Positions 1 through 8,606 of a stretch of DNA of 64,000 nt are shown one piece after another (position 1 is the stretch's first letter; each line of letters opens with the position of its first letter). The position numbers and the translations under genes are program-made. Origin of the DNA: an uncultured Eubacterium sp. (GTDB lineage Bacteria > Bacillota > Clostridia > Lachnospirales > Lachnospiraceae); NCBI GenBank assembly GCA_910589665.1, contig CAJUTR010000006.1, positions 1 through 64,000 of the forward strand. The letters run 5' to 3'. The notes under the pieces were generated by a model, which was given only the letters and a program-made list of their open reading frames with translations, made no database searches and was not told the origin of the DNA.

Positions 1-85
1 TGCCTCGCAAACCTGCATAAATACTGAATGTGTAGAGTTTTGCTCATGGCTAATACACGAACATAAAGAGGAGGGGGGGATTCTT

Positions 86-622
86 ATGAGTCTTGCGATC
101 CAAGGAGTGGGAGCCTATGATACCTGTTATCCTGTTTACAACGCCAACCCGGTATCTCCGGTCACAGGAGCAGACCGGATCATGCGCGGCGACGGAGAGC
201 CCATCCGCACGGATAGATCAAACGGGACGGAAGCTGTCACGTCCGGCAAAAAAGTCGAAAAAGGCGAATGCCAGACATGCAAAAACCGAAAATACGTAGA
301 TGGTTCCAACGAAAATGATGTTTCCTTTAAAACACCGGGTCACATTGATCCCGGAAATGCGGCATCTACCGTAATGGCGCACGAAAAGGAACATGTGGCA
401 AATGCGGTTGCCGAGGGAAGCAAGCCAAACAAACAGCTCGTTTCCGCTACGGTCACGCTCCACACTTCGGTTTGTCCGGAATGCGGCCGCGTATATGTTT
501 CGGGTGGTACGACCCATACGACGATGCGGACAACGAAGGAAGCTGCGAATCCTTATGCGAAACTGCAGCAGGATATAAACCGCAATTTCCTGGCAGGCAT
601 GAATTTTGATATGAGCGCATAA
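86..622 (+). CDS. SprA-related putative zinc metalloprotease
   Basis: Protein of 178 residues preceded by a very strong AGGAGG-type ribosome binding site about 10 bases upstream. It carries a HExxH zinc motif (HEKEH, about residue 99) inside a helix-like stretch, and two Cys pairs, CQTC near residue 62 and CPEC near residue 130, that could bind a structural metal. This arrangement (N-terminal segment, CxxC, HExxH, CxxC) fits the SprA-related family of putative metalloproteases. There is no signal peptide, so it is probably cytoplasmic. The substrate is unknown and proteolysis is inferred from the motif only. It stands alone, about 100 bases before the tryptophan synthase-like gene. Confidence 0.6.
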   Translation: MSLAIQGVGAYDTCYPVYNANPVSPVTGADRIMRGDGEPIRTDRSNGTEAVTSGKKVEKGECQTCKNRKYVDGSNENDVSFKTPGHIDPGNAASTVMAHEKEHVANAVAEGSKPNKQLVSATVTLHTSVCPECGRVYVSGGTTHTTMRTTKEAANPYAKLQQDINRNFLAGMNFDMSA

Positions 623-719
623 TGCCTAACTCCGCTCGCACGATGCCAGACCTGTTGCGTCACGCCAGCTCTTTCGCATGAAACCGATCACAATATTTAG
701 AAAAGAGGGAAATCAAACT

Positions 720-2087
720 ATGTCAATAGAAATTCCATACAAAATTTATCTGGAAGAACAGGAAATGCCGGACCAGTGGTATAATGTACGCGCTGATATG
801 AAAAACAAACCAGCTCCGCTCTTAAACCCGGAGACAATGGAACCGATCACTCTAGACCAATTAAAACCCGTATTCTGTGAAGAACTCGCCCGGCAGGAAC
901 TGGACGATACCTCACCATATATTGATATTCCAGAAGAAATCCGGAACTTTTATAAAATGTACCGTCCATCTCCGCTGACGAGAGCTTACTGTCTGGAAAA
1001 AGCGCTGGACACCCCGGCACATATCTATTACAAATTTGAAGGTAATAATACTTCGGGCAGCCATAAACTCAACTCTGCCATCGCCCAGGCTTACTATGCA
1101 AAGCAAGAGGGCCTGAAAGGCGTAACGACCGAGACCGGCGCCGGGCAGTGGGGAACAGCTCTCTCGATGGCATGTTCCTACTTTGACCTGGACTGTCAGG
1201 TATATATGGTAAAAGTTTCTTACGAGCAAAAACCGTTCCGGCGCGAAGTGATGCGGACATATGGTGCAAAAGTCACGCCGTCGCCTTCCATGAATACAAA
1301 CGTCGGCCGGAAGATCAATGAGGAATTTCCAGGGACGACAGGGAGTCTTGGCTGTGCCATTTCGGAGGCGGTAGAAGCAGCTACCACACAGGACGGTTAC
1401 CGCTATGTACTCGGCTCCGTCCTCTCTCAGGTACTCCTTCACCAGTCCATTATCGGATTAGAAACGAAAACGGCACTGGACAAATACGGGATCAAAGCCG
1501 ACATGATCATCGGCTGCGCCGGAGGCGGTTCCAATCTCGGCGGACTGATCTCCCCATTTGCCGGAGAAATACTCCGCGGCGAAGCAGATTATCAGATCAT
1601 CGCCGTCGAGCCTTCTTCCTGCCCGTCCCTCACGCGCGGCAGCTACCGTTATGATTTCTGCGACACAGGAAAAGTCTGCCCGCTCGCGAAAATGTACACG
1701 CTCGGAAGCGGTTTCATACCGTCTGCCAGCCATGCCGGCGGACTTCGTTATCACGGCATGAGTTCTGTCGTATCCCAATTGTACGAGGACGGATACATGG
1801 AAGCGAGGAGCGTCGGACAAACAGAAGTATTCCAGGCGGCACAGCAGTTTGCAAAGGTCGAGGGAATCCTTCCAGCGCCGGAGAGCAGCCACGCGATCTG
1901 GGTAGCGATCGACGAAGCGCTGAAATGCAAAGAAACTGGCGAAAAGAAAAACATCGTATTCGGCCTTACCGGAACCGGCTACTTTGATATGGTCGCTTAT
2001 CAAAAATTTAACGACGGTGACATGACCGATTACATTCCGACGGATGCAGAGATCAAAGCCAGCCTTGACAAACTACCTGCTATATAA
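720..2087 (+). CDS. trpB2: TrpB-like PLP-dependent enzyme (TrpB2)
   Basis: PLP enzyme of 455 residues that joins indole and serine to make tryptophan, or acts as a stand-alone salvage tryptophan synthase. The start at 720 is preferred over 678 because AAAGAGGG lies just before it and MSIEIPYK is the usual TrpB2 beginning. The PLP lysine is in SGSHKLN (about residue 115), and the phosphate-binding loop GCAGGGSN lies near residue 265. Length above 440 and the extra N-terminal segment separate TrpB2 from the roughly 400-residue TrpB1. No trpA or other trp gene is adjacent, which is usual for TrpB2. The next gene follows after 33 bases and may be co-transcribed. Confidence 0.9.
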   Translation: MSIEIPYKIYLEEQEMPDQWYNVRADMKNKPAPLLNPETMEPITLDQLKPVFCEELARQELDDTSPYIDIPEEIRNFYKMYRPSPLTRAYCLEKALDTPAHIYYKFEGNNTSGSHKLNSAIAQAYYAKQEGLKGVTTETGAGQWGTALSMACSYFDLDCQVYMVKVSYEQKPFRREVMRTYGAKVTPSPSMNTNVGRKINEEFPGTTGSLGCAISEAVEAATTQDGYRYVLGSVLSQVLLHQSIIGLETKTALDKYGIKADMIIGCAGGGSNLGGLISPFAGEILRGEADYQIIAVEPSSCPSLTRGSYRYDFCDTGKVCPLAKMYTLGSGFIPSASHAGGLRYHGMSSVVSQLYEDGYMEARSVGQTEVFQAAQQFAKVEGILPAPESSHAIWVAIDEALKCKETGEKKNIVFGLTGTGYFDMVAYQKFNDGDMTDYIPTDAEIKASLDKLPAI

Positions 2088-2120
2088 TGATATACTTGCG
2101 TTACAGAATGGAGATTTATC

Positions 2121-2837
2121 ATGTCGATCAAGAAAATGAAGCAGAACAAAAAACATCCCATATGTAAACGTATCTTACTGACGGGGGGTGCTCTCGCACT
2201 CCTCGGCTGTTTGTGCGTCCTGAGTTTAAACCTTTGGGTGACGATAAGTACTTCCAGTCAGATCCTAGAATTTTCAGAAGACAATCCTCTGGATGACGAA
2301 GAAAAGGATCACGACTGTATCGTGATCCTCGGCGCCGGCCTGCGCGGAAATGAGCCATCACCGATGCTGAGAGACCGGCTAAACAAAGGCATCTCGTGTT
2401 ATCAAAACGGAGTTGCCCCTAAAATCCTTATGAGTGGCGATCACGGGAGGGACGGATATAACGAAGTACAGGTTATGAAGCAGTACGCGGTCAGCGCCGG
2501 CGTCCCCTCACAGGATATTTTCATGGACCACGCCGGTTTTTCTACCTATGACAGCATGGTGCGCGCCCATGATATTTTCGGCCTGAAAAATCCGGTCATC
2601 GTCACACAGGAATATCACATTTACCGCGCCTTATTCATTGGCAACAACGTAGGGCTTGACTGCACTGGAATCCCAACCGATTATTATAAGTATGGCGGAC
2701 AACCTTACCGCATAGTTCGAGAGTATATCGCAAGATGTAAGGATGTCGGTACGGTACTGATCGGCGCGGAACCGATTTGCCGCGGCGAACCGATTTCCAT
2801 CACCGGAAACGGGGACATCACAAACGAAGAACGATAA
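2121..2837 (+). CDS. SanA/YdcF-like DUF218 membrane protein
   Basis: Protein of 238 residues with one N-terminal membrane helix (about residues 17-40) followed by an extracytoplasmic DUF218 domain. Diagnostic pieces are CIVILGAG near residue 67, the MLRDRLNKG segment, LMSGDHG near residue 105 and VTQEYHIYRALFIG near residue 160. The family includes SanA, ElyC and YdcF, linked in enterobacteria to envelope barrier function and vancomycin resistance at high temperature; no reaction is firmly established. It lies just downstream of trpB2 on the same strand and converges with the DUF2461 gene, with only three bases between the stop codons. Confidence 0.8.
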   Translation: MSIKKMKQNKKHPICKRILLTGGALALLGCLCVLSLNLWVTISTSSQILEFSEDNPLDDEEKDHDCIVILGAGLRGNEPSPMLRDRLNKGISCYQNGVAPKILMSGDHGRDGYNEVQVMKQYAVSAGVPSQDIFMDHAGFSTYDSMVRAHDIFGLKNPVIVTQEYHIYRALFIGNNVGLDCTGIPTDYYKYGGQPYRIVREYIARCKDVGTVLIGAEPICRGEPISITGNGDITNEER

Positions 2838-2840
2838 AGA

Positions 2841-3527
2841 CTAAGACCTTTTTGGCATCTGAAAGTCCACAAGCGCCTTATTCAGGTAATCGTTAAAGGG
2901 TTTCATGATCCGGAAAACCTCTGCCGCTTTGGCAAGAAAAGCTTTTGCATCGTTCCATTCATCATCCCTGATCGGATACTCCAGATACCAGCTTTTAAAT
3001 TTTAGATATTCCGCTTGTGGATGCTCTTTCTCATATCCCGCCGGAACATTCTTTAATGCCGATCCCTGTACGGTGAAATACGTTTCAAACCTTGGCTCAT
3101 GGATGATCTCCTCCCATTCATCGCCATTGGCTGCAATGTAATCCCGTACCATCTTTGTTGCATCCTTAAACATATCCGCAAACAAGCCGCCGCCTAAAAA
3201 AGACTGATCACCGGGCTTTATCATAAGATAATATCCGACAGGGACAGGCAGTTTACCCTTAGAGGAGATGTGGGCACGGAACGCAGGGTTATAAGGTGAT
3301 TTGTCATGGCTGAAGCGGGTATCCCTTACCATTTTAAAGGTAAGGTCTTTCGGATCATGATGTAAAATACTGCTGTCAAACGTTCCGATTTCCAACATCA
3401 AAGCCTGTAATAGTCCTTCAAACTCAGCCTTTGCATTTTTGTAATCTTCCTTGTTCGCATGATACCATTCACGGTTGTTATTCATGCTCAATGACGATAA
3501 GTAATCTATAATGATCTGTGTATTCAT
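2841..3527 (-). CDS. DUF2461 domain-containing protein
   Basis: Cytoplasmic protein of 228 residues spanning the whole DUF2461 family (TIGR02453-like). Typical features are the opening LSxNNxREWYHANK segment (about residues 12-27), the DPKDLTFKMVRDTRFSHDK block (about residues 59-77) and the GYYLMIKPGDQSFLGGG segment (about residues 98-114). The biochemical role of the family is unknown. It starts 15 bases after the stop of the sigma-factor gene on the same strand, so the two may be co-transcribed. Confidence 0.85.
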   Translation of the reverse strand: MNTQIIIDYLSSLSMNNNREWYHANKEDYKNAKAEFEGLLQALMLEIGTFDSSILHHDPKDLTFKMVRDTRFSHDKSPYNPAFRAHISSKGKLPVPVGYYLMIKPGDQSFLGGGLFADMFKDATKMVRDYIAANGDEWEEIIHEPRFETYFTVQGSALKNVPAGYEKEHPQAEYLKFKSWYLEYPIRDDEWNDAKAFLAKAAEVFRIMKPFNDYLNKALVDFQMPKRS

Positions 3528-3542
3528 AGTCTGGCATCTCCT

Positions 3543-4394
3543 TTACGAATTCTGGATAATGGAAAACTGCTTGGAATCTAACAATTTCTGAACGAGATGT
3601 TTCGTGCGTTCAGAAGATTGATAGGACTTGCAGAACGAGAAATCCTGTGATAACACGTCCAACTCTTCCATCGCACTTTTTACATCGAGCATGGTCTCTA
3701 GCGAAATTTCTGTGGCTCCGATATAATCGAGCTGCGACGGGTCTATCCTGTGATTTTGTATTGCATAATTCACCCTGTCTTTACATTTACATCTGCCGCT
3801 GCCATATTCCCCGCAATACTGTCCAAGAAAATCCGCCATTTTTTTACGTATACGGGAAAGCCGCTTGCGATATGCTTCTGGGGTCATTTGCAGAAGATCC
3901 CCTGCCAAGCGGCTATCAATCTTGAACATGGTTCCCAATATGAAAATACATCTGCTTTCCGTATCCAGACATTGCAGCATCACATTGGTACAGGACATTT
4001 TCAGTTCCTCCGCCAGAATATCTTTTTCCACATTCTGCGTTAAATCTGGCACATCCTGTATTTTTCCGTTTTCTATGTCGTCTCCATAATACTCAAGATC
4101 CAACGGATAGTGGGCGAACATATGCTTTTTGTAATTTCGCAGATGATTCACAGCAATACTGAATACCCATGTTGTAAATGAACTGTCGCCTCTAAAAGAT
4201 GTGAGATGCGTAATCATTTTCAGCAGGATGTCTTGTGTGGCATCCTCTGCATCTGCAAATGTGCCAAGCATTCGCAGGGATAAATTGAACACAATGTCCT
4301 GCACATCTATGACAAGGGTTTCAAGGGCTTTTCTATCCCCTGCTGAGGCTTTGTTTACCAAAGCCATTAATTCTTCATTCGTTTTTTTATTCAT
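3543..4394 (-). CDS. ECF-like RNA polymerase sigma factor with C-terminal Cys-bearing extension
   Basis: Protein of 283 residues. Residues about 10-110 are sigma region 2, with the DAEDATQDILLKMITHL helix and the FTTWVFSIAVNHLRNYKK segment. Residues about 130-190 are a region 4-like helix-turn-helix (MTPEAYRKRLSRIRKKM). Unlike the usual 160-190-residue ECF factors, about 90 residues follow, beginning with a Cys-rich stretch (CGEYGSGRCKCKDR) that could bind metal or sense redox state. A possible AGGAGG site lies about 10 bases upstream. No anti-sigma gene is adjacent; the upstream small membrane protein is on the same strand but has no anti-sigma signature. Target genes are unknown. Confidence 0.8.
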   Translation of the reverse strand: MNKKTNEELMALVNKASAGDRKALETLVIDVQDIVFNLSLRMLGTFADAEDATQDILLKMITHLTSFRGDSSFTTWVFSIAVNHLRNYKKHMFAHYPLDLEYYGDDIENGKIQDVPDLTQNVEKDILAEELKMSCTNVMLQCLDTESRCIFILGTMFKIDSRLAGDLLQMTPEAYRKRLSRIRKKMADFLGQYCGEYGSGRCKCKDRVNYAIQNHRIDPSQLDYIGATEISLETMLDVKSAMEELDVLSQDFSFCKSYQSSERTKHLVQKLLDSKQFSIIQNS

Positions 4395-4468
4395 AGATAA
4401 TTACCTCCTACTTAATTAGACAACGCTCTCTTGTCTGTGTGACAGGCAATCCGAAATTTTTTTACAAA

Positions 4469-4843
4469 TTATATGTTCTGTTTTCCCTTTCTCACATCTC
4501 TCCTTTTTACATATATCCCTGCCGCTGCGATCATAAGAACATAGAGTGGTACAACGAATCTCAGCATAATCTGGTACACCGTGATAAAAAAGCTCATGTC
4601 GACGCCACGTCTGCTCCAAATGATCGAATGATAAAAGGAATTCGCACACAAAAACAGCACAACGCCAGCCGCAAAAACCAAGATCACCTCTACTCCTGCC
4701 AAAATGAGAGTATATTTTTTGTATCCAAACTTTATAACATTTTGTTTTGTCCTAGCTATGAATAGGATCGGAGTGATACATCCAGACAATATGATTCCGT
4801 AAATAATCGCTGTAATAATCCCCGCTATCATCATTTTTTCCAT
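4469..4843 (-). CDS. Small three-helix membrane protein, unknown
   Basis: I do not recognise a family. The 124-residue product has three predicted membrane helices (about residues 6-28, 46-68 and 84-110) separated by short basic loops, and a Lys/Arg-rich C-terminus that should sit in the cytoplasm. The start is supported by AGGAGG about 8 bases upstream. It precedes the sigma factor at 4394 by 75 bases on the same strand and could modulate it, but this is position-based inference only. Confidence 0.55.
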   Translation of the reverse strand: MEKMMIAGIITAIIYGIILSGCITPILFIARTKQNVIKFGYKKYTLILAGVEVILVFAAGVVLFLCANSFYHSIIWSRRGVDMSFFITVYQIMLRFVVPLYVLMIAAAGIYVKRRDVRKGKQNI

Positions 4844-4875
4844 ATAGTTCCTCCTCTCTCCTCCGCCAAATGAAA

Positions 4876-4920
4876 CGGAGTCCCACTCAGCATGATCCTT
4901 TCATGCTAAGTAAGACTCCG
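4876..4920 (-). terminator. Rho-independent terminator after the esterase gene
   Basis: Reading the minus strand, arms CGGAGTC and GACTCCG (4914-4920 and 4876-4882) enclose a second stem built from TAGCATGA/TCATGCTG, and the hairpin is followed by a T-rich GTTTCATTT. It begins 14 bases beyond the stop of the esterase gene. Confidence 0.7.
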
Positions 4921-4933
4921 CGTCTCTCATACG

Positions 4934-6292
4934 TTATCCTTCCCGATGGAAAATACGGCGAAGGAAATTATATAGTCCTGGTTTATATACACTGCCATCG
5001 TGACCGCCAGGCAGCTCAAAGTAAATATGAGGTACTCCGTTAGCTGTCAGCGCGTCGTGATAATCCTTCGGGAACTGCTTCACCGTACCATCGGTCGTTC
5101 CCTTAACGATCATGACAAGCGTATCATTCATATACGGTTCCTGAAGCGTAAATGTTTCAGGGGTAAAGAGTCCCGTCTCATTCACACCATTATCGTTGTG
5201 GGTGAAAATACCGGGTGCCGGACAAAAGGCACCGACATAGCGGAACGTATCCTGCAGCGTAAAGCCGATGTGCAGCGTCACACGTCCTCCCATGGAAAAT
5301 CCGCAGATGGCTGTATTTTCCCTTCCTGTCAGCGTCGAATAGTGCTCGTTGATATAAGGCATGAGACATTCCTTTAAATCATTGAGGAAATTATTGTAAG
5401 CGGCATAGTGCTCCGTGTTAAATCCATTATCGCCTACCGATCCTCCCGTCTCATTCGCGCACGCATTCGGAAATACCGCGATCATTTCTTCCGCGTCGCC
5501 ATTCGCCATCGCGTTCCAGAATACGTTCTGCACCTTTTCCCCATACATTGTAGTCTCATTTCCAAAAATACCGTGCTGCATGTACACGACCGGATACTTC
5601 TTATCTGAGCTGTAATCTTTCGGCAAAACGACTTTTGCCTTCCTTTTGACAGTCTCGCCTTCCTTGATCACCGTCGAATCATATGTAATATCTTCTACCG
5701 TTCCCTCGTTTTCTTTTATAATTTTAGAAAAATCGTTCGGAACATCAGAACTTGCATCCTCTACATACGGCCCGATCGGTTTCATTGTCGATACCGGCGT
5801 CGGCGGTACGGTCGGCTCACTGGTCGGTTGTATCGTCGGCTGGATGGTCGGCTGGATCGTCGGAGAAGCAGATGCCGGCGCTGCAGAAGGCACAACGGAA
5901 GGAGCCGAAACAACCGGCGCTGCTGGAGTCTGTACTGGGACCTTATTCTTCTCTTTCGCCTTGATCTGAACAGAAACCTTCCCCAGTTTCCGGGTCTTTT
6001 TCTTCAACTTCTCCGTCACGGTAATGCTCACCTTCCCTGCCTTTTTCGCTGTAATGACACCGCTTTTTGAAACCGATGCCTTTTTCGTAGAAGATGATGT
6101 GAAACGGTAAACAGCCTTTTTATTTCGGCTTGTTATCGTAATCTTCTTCTTTTTTCCTACTTCCAAAGACAGTTTCTTTGTTTTCAGCTTTGCCTTTTTC
6201 GCTGCCTGCGAATAACTGCCTGAAAATCCAGAACAGATGACCCCTGTCGCAAGTACGATGCACAGGGATTTTGTTGCTATTTTTCTAAACAT
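4934..6292 (-). CDS. Secreted Ig-like-domain esterase (alpha/beta hydrolase)
   Basis: Exported protein of 452 residues. It has a signal peptide (about residues 1-30), a Lys-rich BIG2/Ig-like domain (about residues 33-112), a Pro/Thr linker with repeated PTIQ units (about residues 120-172), and an esterase-D/feruloyl-esterase-type alpha/beta hydrolase domain (about residues 190-452). Visible catalytic pieces are the nucleophile elbow GFSMGG (about residue 323) and a C-terminal GGHDGS holding the likely catalytic His. Related enzymes release acetyl or feruloyl groups from plant polysaccharides; this substrate is unknown. It is monocistronic, bounded by its own terminator. Confidence 0.85.
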   Translation of the reverse strand: MFRKIATKSLCIVLATGVICSGFSGSYSQAAKKAKLKTKKLSLEVGKKKKITITSRNKKAVYRFTSSSTKKASVSKSGVITAKKAGKVSITVTEKLKKKTRKLGKVSVQIKAKEKNKVPVQTPAAPVVSAPSVVPSAAPASASPTIQPTIQPTIQPTSEPTVPPTPVSTMKPIGPYVEDASSDVPNDFSKIIKENEGTVEDITYDSTVIKEGETVKRKAKVVLPKDYSSDKKYPVVYMQHGIFGNETTMYGEKVQNVFWNAMANGDAEEMIAVFPNACANETGGSVGDNGFNTEHYAAYNNFLNDLKECLMPYINEHYSTLTGRENTAICGFSMGGRVTLHIGFTLQDTFRYVGAFCPAPGIFTHNDNGVNETGLFTPETFTLQEPYMNDTLVMIVKGTTDGTVKQFPKDYHDALTANGVPHIYFELPGGHDGSVYKPGLYNFLRRIFHREG

Positions 6293-6437
6293 AGCGATTC
6301 CTCCTTATTGCCAACTAGCTTTCTCTAAACGAATAACAAAAGATCCTAATGATATTTATGACCTTACTATACATTATAGATGAAACCACTTTATTGTCAA
6401 GGTCGAGTGTGCTATTTTTATACTCCATTCCACGCTC

Positions 6438-7466
6438 TCACTTATTCGGAAGCGACGTCCCGTCGTGAAAACTTCCCCTTGGGTCATTATTGGCAAGCGG
6501 ATATTTTTTCTGTTCGGGAATCTCCTCTTTCCATCCGAGAAAATACGCCGTCACACGGCTGATCTTATTCGTGATCTTATATTTAAGCTGCCTTCCGTCC
6601 TTTGTATAGGAGGTAAACATGATCTCATTCGGAAATTTCTTCCTAATATAGCGCACAAAAGAGGATGTGATCCCGTCCGGAAGAGACCTTTCATAAAGAT
6701 CCGGCGCGCCAAAAAGATGCAGGATCTCATGCGCAAACGTAGCAGCTCCCGTTTCCTGCCCACCGCCACTAGAAAACATATAAGAACACTCATAAAAATT
6801 TTTTTCCTTATCTTCTGCACAGTGTGGTAACGTATAACTGACTCCGGATTTGTTTATGTGAAGAAGAAATCCGACACTGTCAGTCTTGTATTTCTTACGG
6901 ATTTCCTCCACATAAATGCCTTTATCGATGAATTTCTGAATCTGTTTATTCAATTTCATATATGTTTTGCCTGTTACTTTCATATCCGTCTCAAACGTAT
7001 AACAAAGTTTCTTATTCTTCTCTGTATCTACGATCAATTTTGTATTTTTTCCATATTTTTTTGCCTGACTGCTAAGATATTTAGCCGCAGCCTTTACTCT
7101 TCTGCCTGTCTCTTTTTTCTCCTTTTTTGTCCATTTTGTTTCCTTATCCCTGACAAAAATGCTGACCAGAACCGATTTCCCTTCCAGCACGCCGGCGCTT
7201 CCGAGCGGACTCTCTTTCCAAATTTCTTCCGGCATTTCCCCCGTTTTCCACGACTCCTCCGGCATCGTTTCCTTCTCCCACTGCTCTTCGGGCGTCATCC
7301 CCTCCGGCAGCGGCGAAGGCTCCGTTACTGTAGCAGCCTGTACAAATGGAAACTCCCCCCTCGCGTTCCCTTCCATAGTTGATACAACCAGTATGACTGC
7401 CAGCATCAGGCTTATCCTCTTGATCCGCATCTTTTTTATTACTCTCTTTTCATTCTGTAACCACAT
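6438..7466 (-). CDS. Secreted HExxHxxGxxD metalloprotease-like protein
   Basis: Protein of 342 residues, or 330 if it starts at 7430. The first option overlaps the stop of the upstream dehydrogenase by 17 bases and has a GGGG-type ribosome site; the second begins directly with a typical signal peptide (MRIKRISLMLAVILVV). Mature features are three acidic repeats of about ten residues with a PEE-x-W core (about residues 58-88), then an alpha/beta region and a zinc motif HEILHLFGAPD (about residue 245), the metzincin-type HExxHxxGxxD with Asp as third ligand, as in snapalysins. Secretion and peptidase activity are inferred. It is probably co-transcribed with the dehydrogenase. Confidence 0.65.
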   Translation of the reverse strand: MWLQNEKRVIKKMRIKRISLMLAVILVVSTMEGNARGEFPFVQAATVTEPSPLPEGMTPEEQWEKETMPEESWKTGEMPEEIWKESPLGSAGVLEGKSVLVSIFVRDKETKWTKKEKKETGRRVKAAAKYLSSQAKKYGKNTKLIVDTEKNKKLCYTFETDMKVTGKTYMKLNKQIQKFIDKGIYVEEIRKKYKTDSVGFLLHINKSGVSYTLPHCAEDKEKNFYECSYMFSSGGGQETGAATFAHEILHLFGAPDLYERSLPDGITSSFVRYIRKKFPNEIMFTSYTKDGRQLKYKITNKISRVTAYFLGWKEEIPEQKKYPLANNDPRGSFHDGTSLPNK

Positions 7467-8409
7467 TTCTCTTTACCCCTTTCATCCAACTCGCAATATT
7501 CTCATACACTTCGTCCGCACATCGTCTCCTGGCCTCGCAGGTCGCCCACGCCATGTGAGGCGTCACGATCAGCTTTTTACTGTCCTGCATCTGAAGAAGC
7601 GGATCGTCCGGTTCTGGCGGTTCCTGTTCTAAGACGTCAATACCTGCTCCCGCTATCTTTCCTGAGTCGAGAGCATCTGCCAGCGCCGCCTGGTCTACGA
7701 TGGGACCCCTGCCTAGATTCAGTAGGATCGCATCTTTTTTCATCCGGTCAAATGCCGAGGCATCAAACAATTTCTCTGTCGCTGCATGAAGCGGCGCATG
7801 AATGGAAATTATATTCGATGTTTTCAGAAGCGTGTTAAAATCAAGGCGGGGATACGAAGTATTCCCATTCCTTCCGGATGTCGAATAATAAACGACATGG
7901 CATCCAAACGCCGTGGCGATCTGAGCCACCTTGCGCCCGATCTCTCCAAGTCCAACAATTCCCCAGATCTTACCCGCTAGTTCATGGAACGGCTGTGAAA
8001 AATGGCAGAACATATCGCTTCTAGCATACTCTCCACTTTTTACAAATGAATCATAATACGCCAGCTTTTCATACACATAAAACAATAGAGCGAACGTATG
8101 CTGCGCGACCGACATCGTCGAATATCCCTTTACATTCGTAACTGTGATGCCCCTGCCGTTTACATATGGAAAATCGACGACATTCGTTCCTGTCGCCGTA
8201 AGGCATATCAATTCCACACGTTCTGCCGACTTTAAAAGAGCTTCATTCATCAAAACCTTATTGGCGATGACAATGTCCGCATCCCGTATCCTGTCTGCGT
8301 CTTCAAACGGCTCCGACGCTCCGTACACAGTCACTTCCCCCAAACGGTCAAACATAGACAGGTCAATGTCCCTGCCAAGATTATCTGCTTCCATAAATAC
8401 GATCTTCAT
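7450..8409 (-). CDS. D-2-hydroxyacid dehydrogenase
   Basis: NAD(P)-dependent oxidoreductase of 319 residues that interconverts 2-oxoacids and D-2-hydroxyacids; the hydroxypyruvate reductase/glycerate dehydrogenase branch seems likely but is not certain. The nucleotide fold has GLGEIG (about residue 153) and the catalytic set is complete: Arg in LLNLGRGPIVD (about residue 231), Glu in EQEPPEPDD (about residue 262) and His in TPHMAWAT (about residue 284). Its 3' end overlaps the start of the secreted metalloprotease-like gene. The neighbouring aminotransferase is divergent. Confidence 0.88.
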   Translation of the reverse strand: MKIVFMEADNLGRDIDLSMFDRLGEVTVYGASEPFEDADRIRDADIVIANKVLMNEALLKSAERVELICLTATGTNVVDFPYVNGRGITVTNVKGYSTMSVAQHTFALLFYVYEKLAYYDSFVKSGEYARSDMFCHFSQPFHELAGKIWGIVGLGEIGRKVAQIATAFGCHVVYYSTSGRNGNTSYPRLDFNTLLKTSNIISIHAPLHAATEKLFDASAFDRMKKDAILLNLGRGPIVDQAALADALDSGKIAGAGIDVLEQEPPEPDDPLLQMQDSKKLIVTPHMAWATCEARRRCADEVYENIASWMKGVKRNVVTE

Positions 8410-8529
8410 ACCAACATTTCCCTTTCCTGGATCAAACCTTTGTCCTGCTCTTATTATTTTACTATGTTTTCATGTGCGAAACAACACCCTTTTTTTGCTA
8501 TTTTTTACGCCTTTATTCAAAAAAAACAC

Positions 8530-8558
8530 TGGACAACAAAAGGGAATATGTATATAAT
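8530..8558 (+). promoter_or_regulatory. Sigma-A promoter of the aminotransferase
   Basis: TGGACA at 8530-8535 and a perfect TATAAT at 8553-8558 are separated by exactly 17 bases, about 50 bases upstream of the gene start. Confidence 0.8.
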
Positions 8559-8606
8559 ATAAAGTTAGGAAAGAAATAAGCACTTTTTACACCGAGGAGG
8601 TACATC

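Noticed and set aside
912..1442. 176-codon minus-strand frame opposite trpB2
   Set aside because: It is a shadow of a well-conserved PLP enzyme on the other strand, with no ribosome site.
5646..5969. Plus-strand open frame rich in Gly/Val opposite the esterase
   Set aside because: It is the antisense of the Pro/Thr linker of the esterase; repeat composition explains the open frame, and there is no ribosome site.
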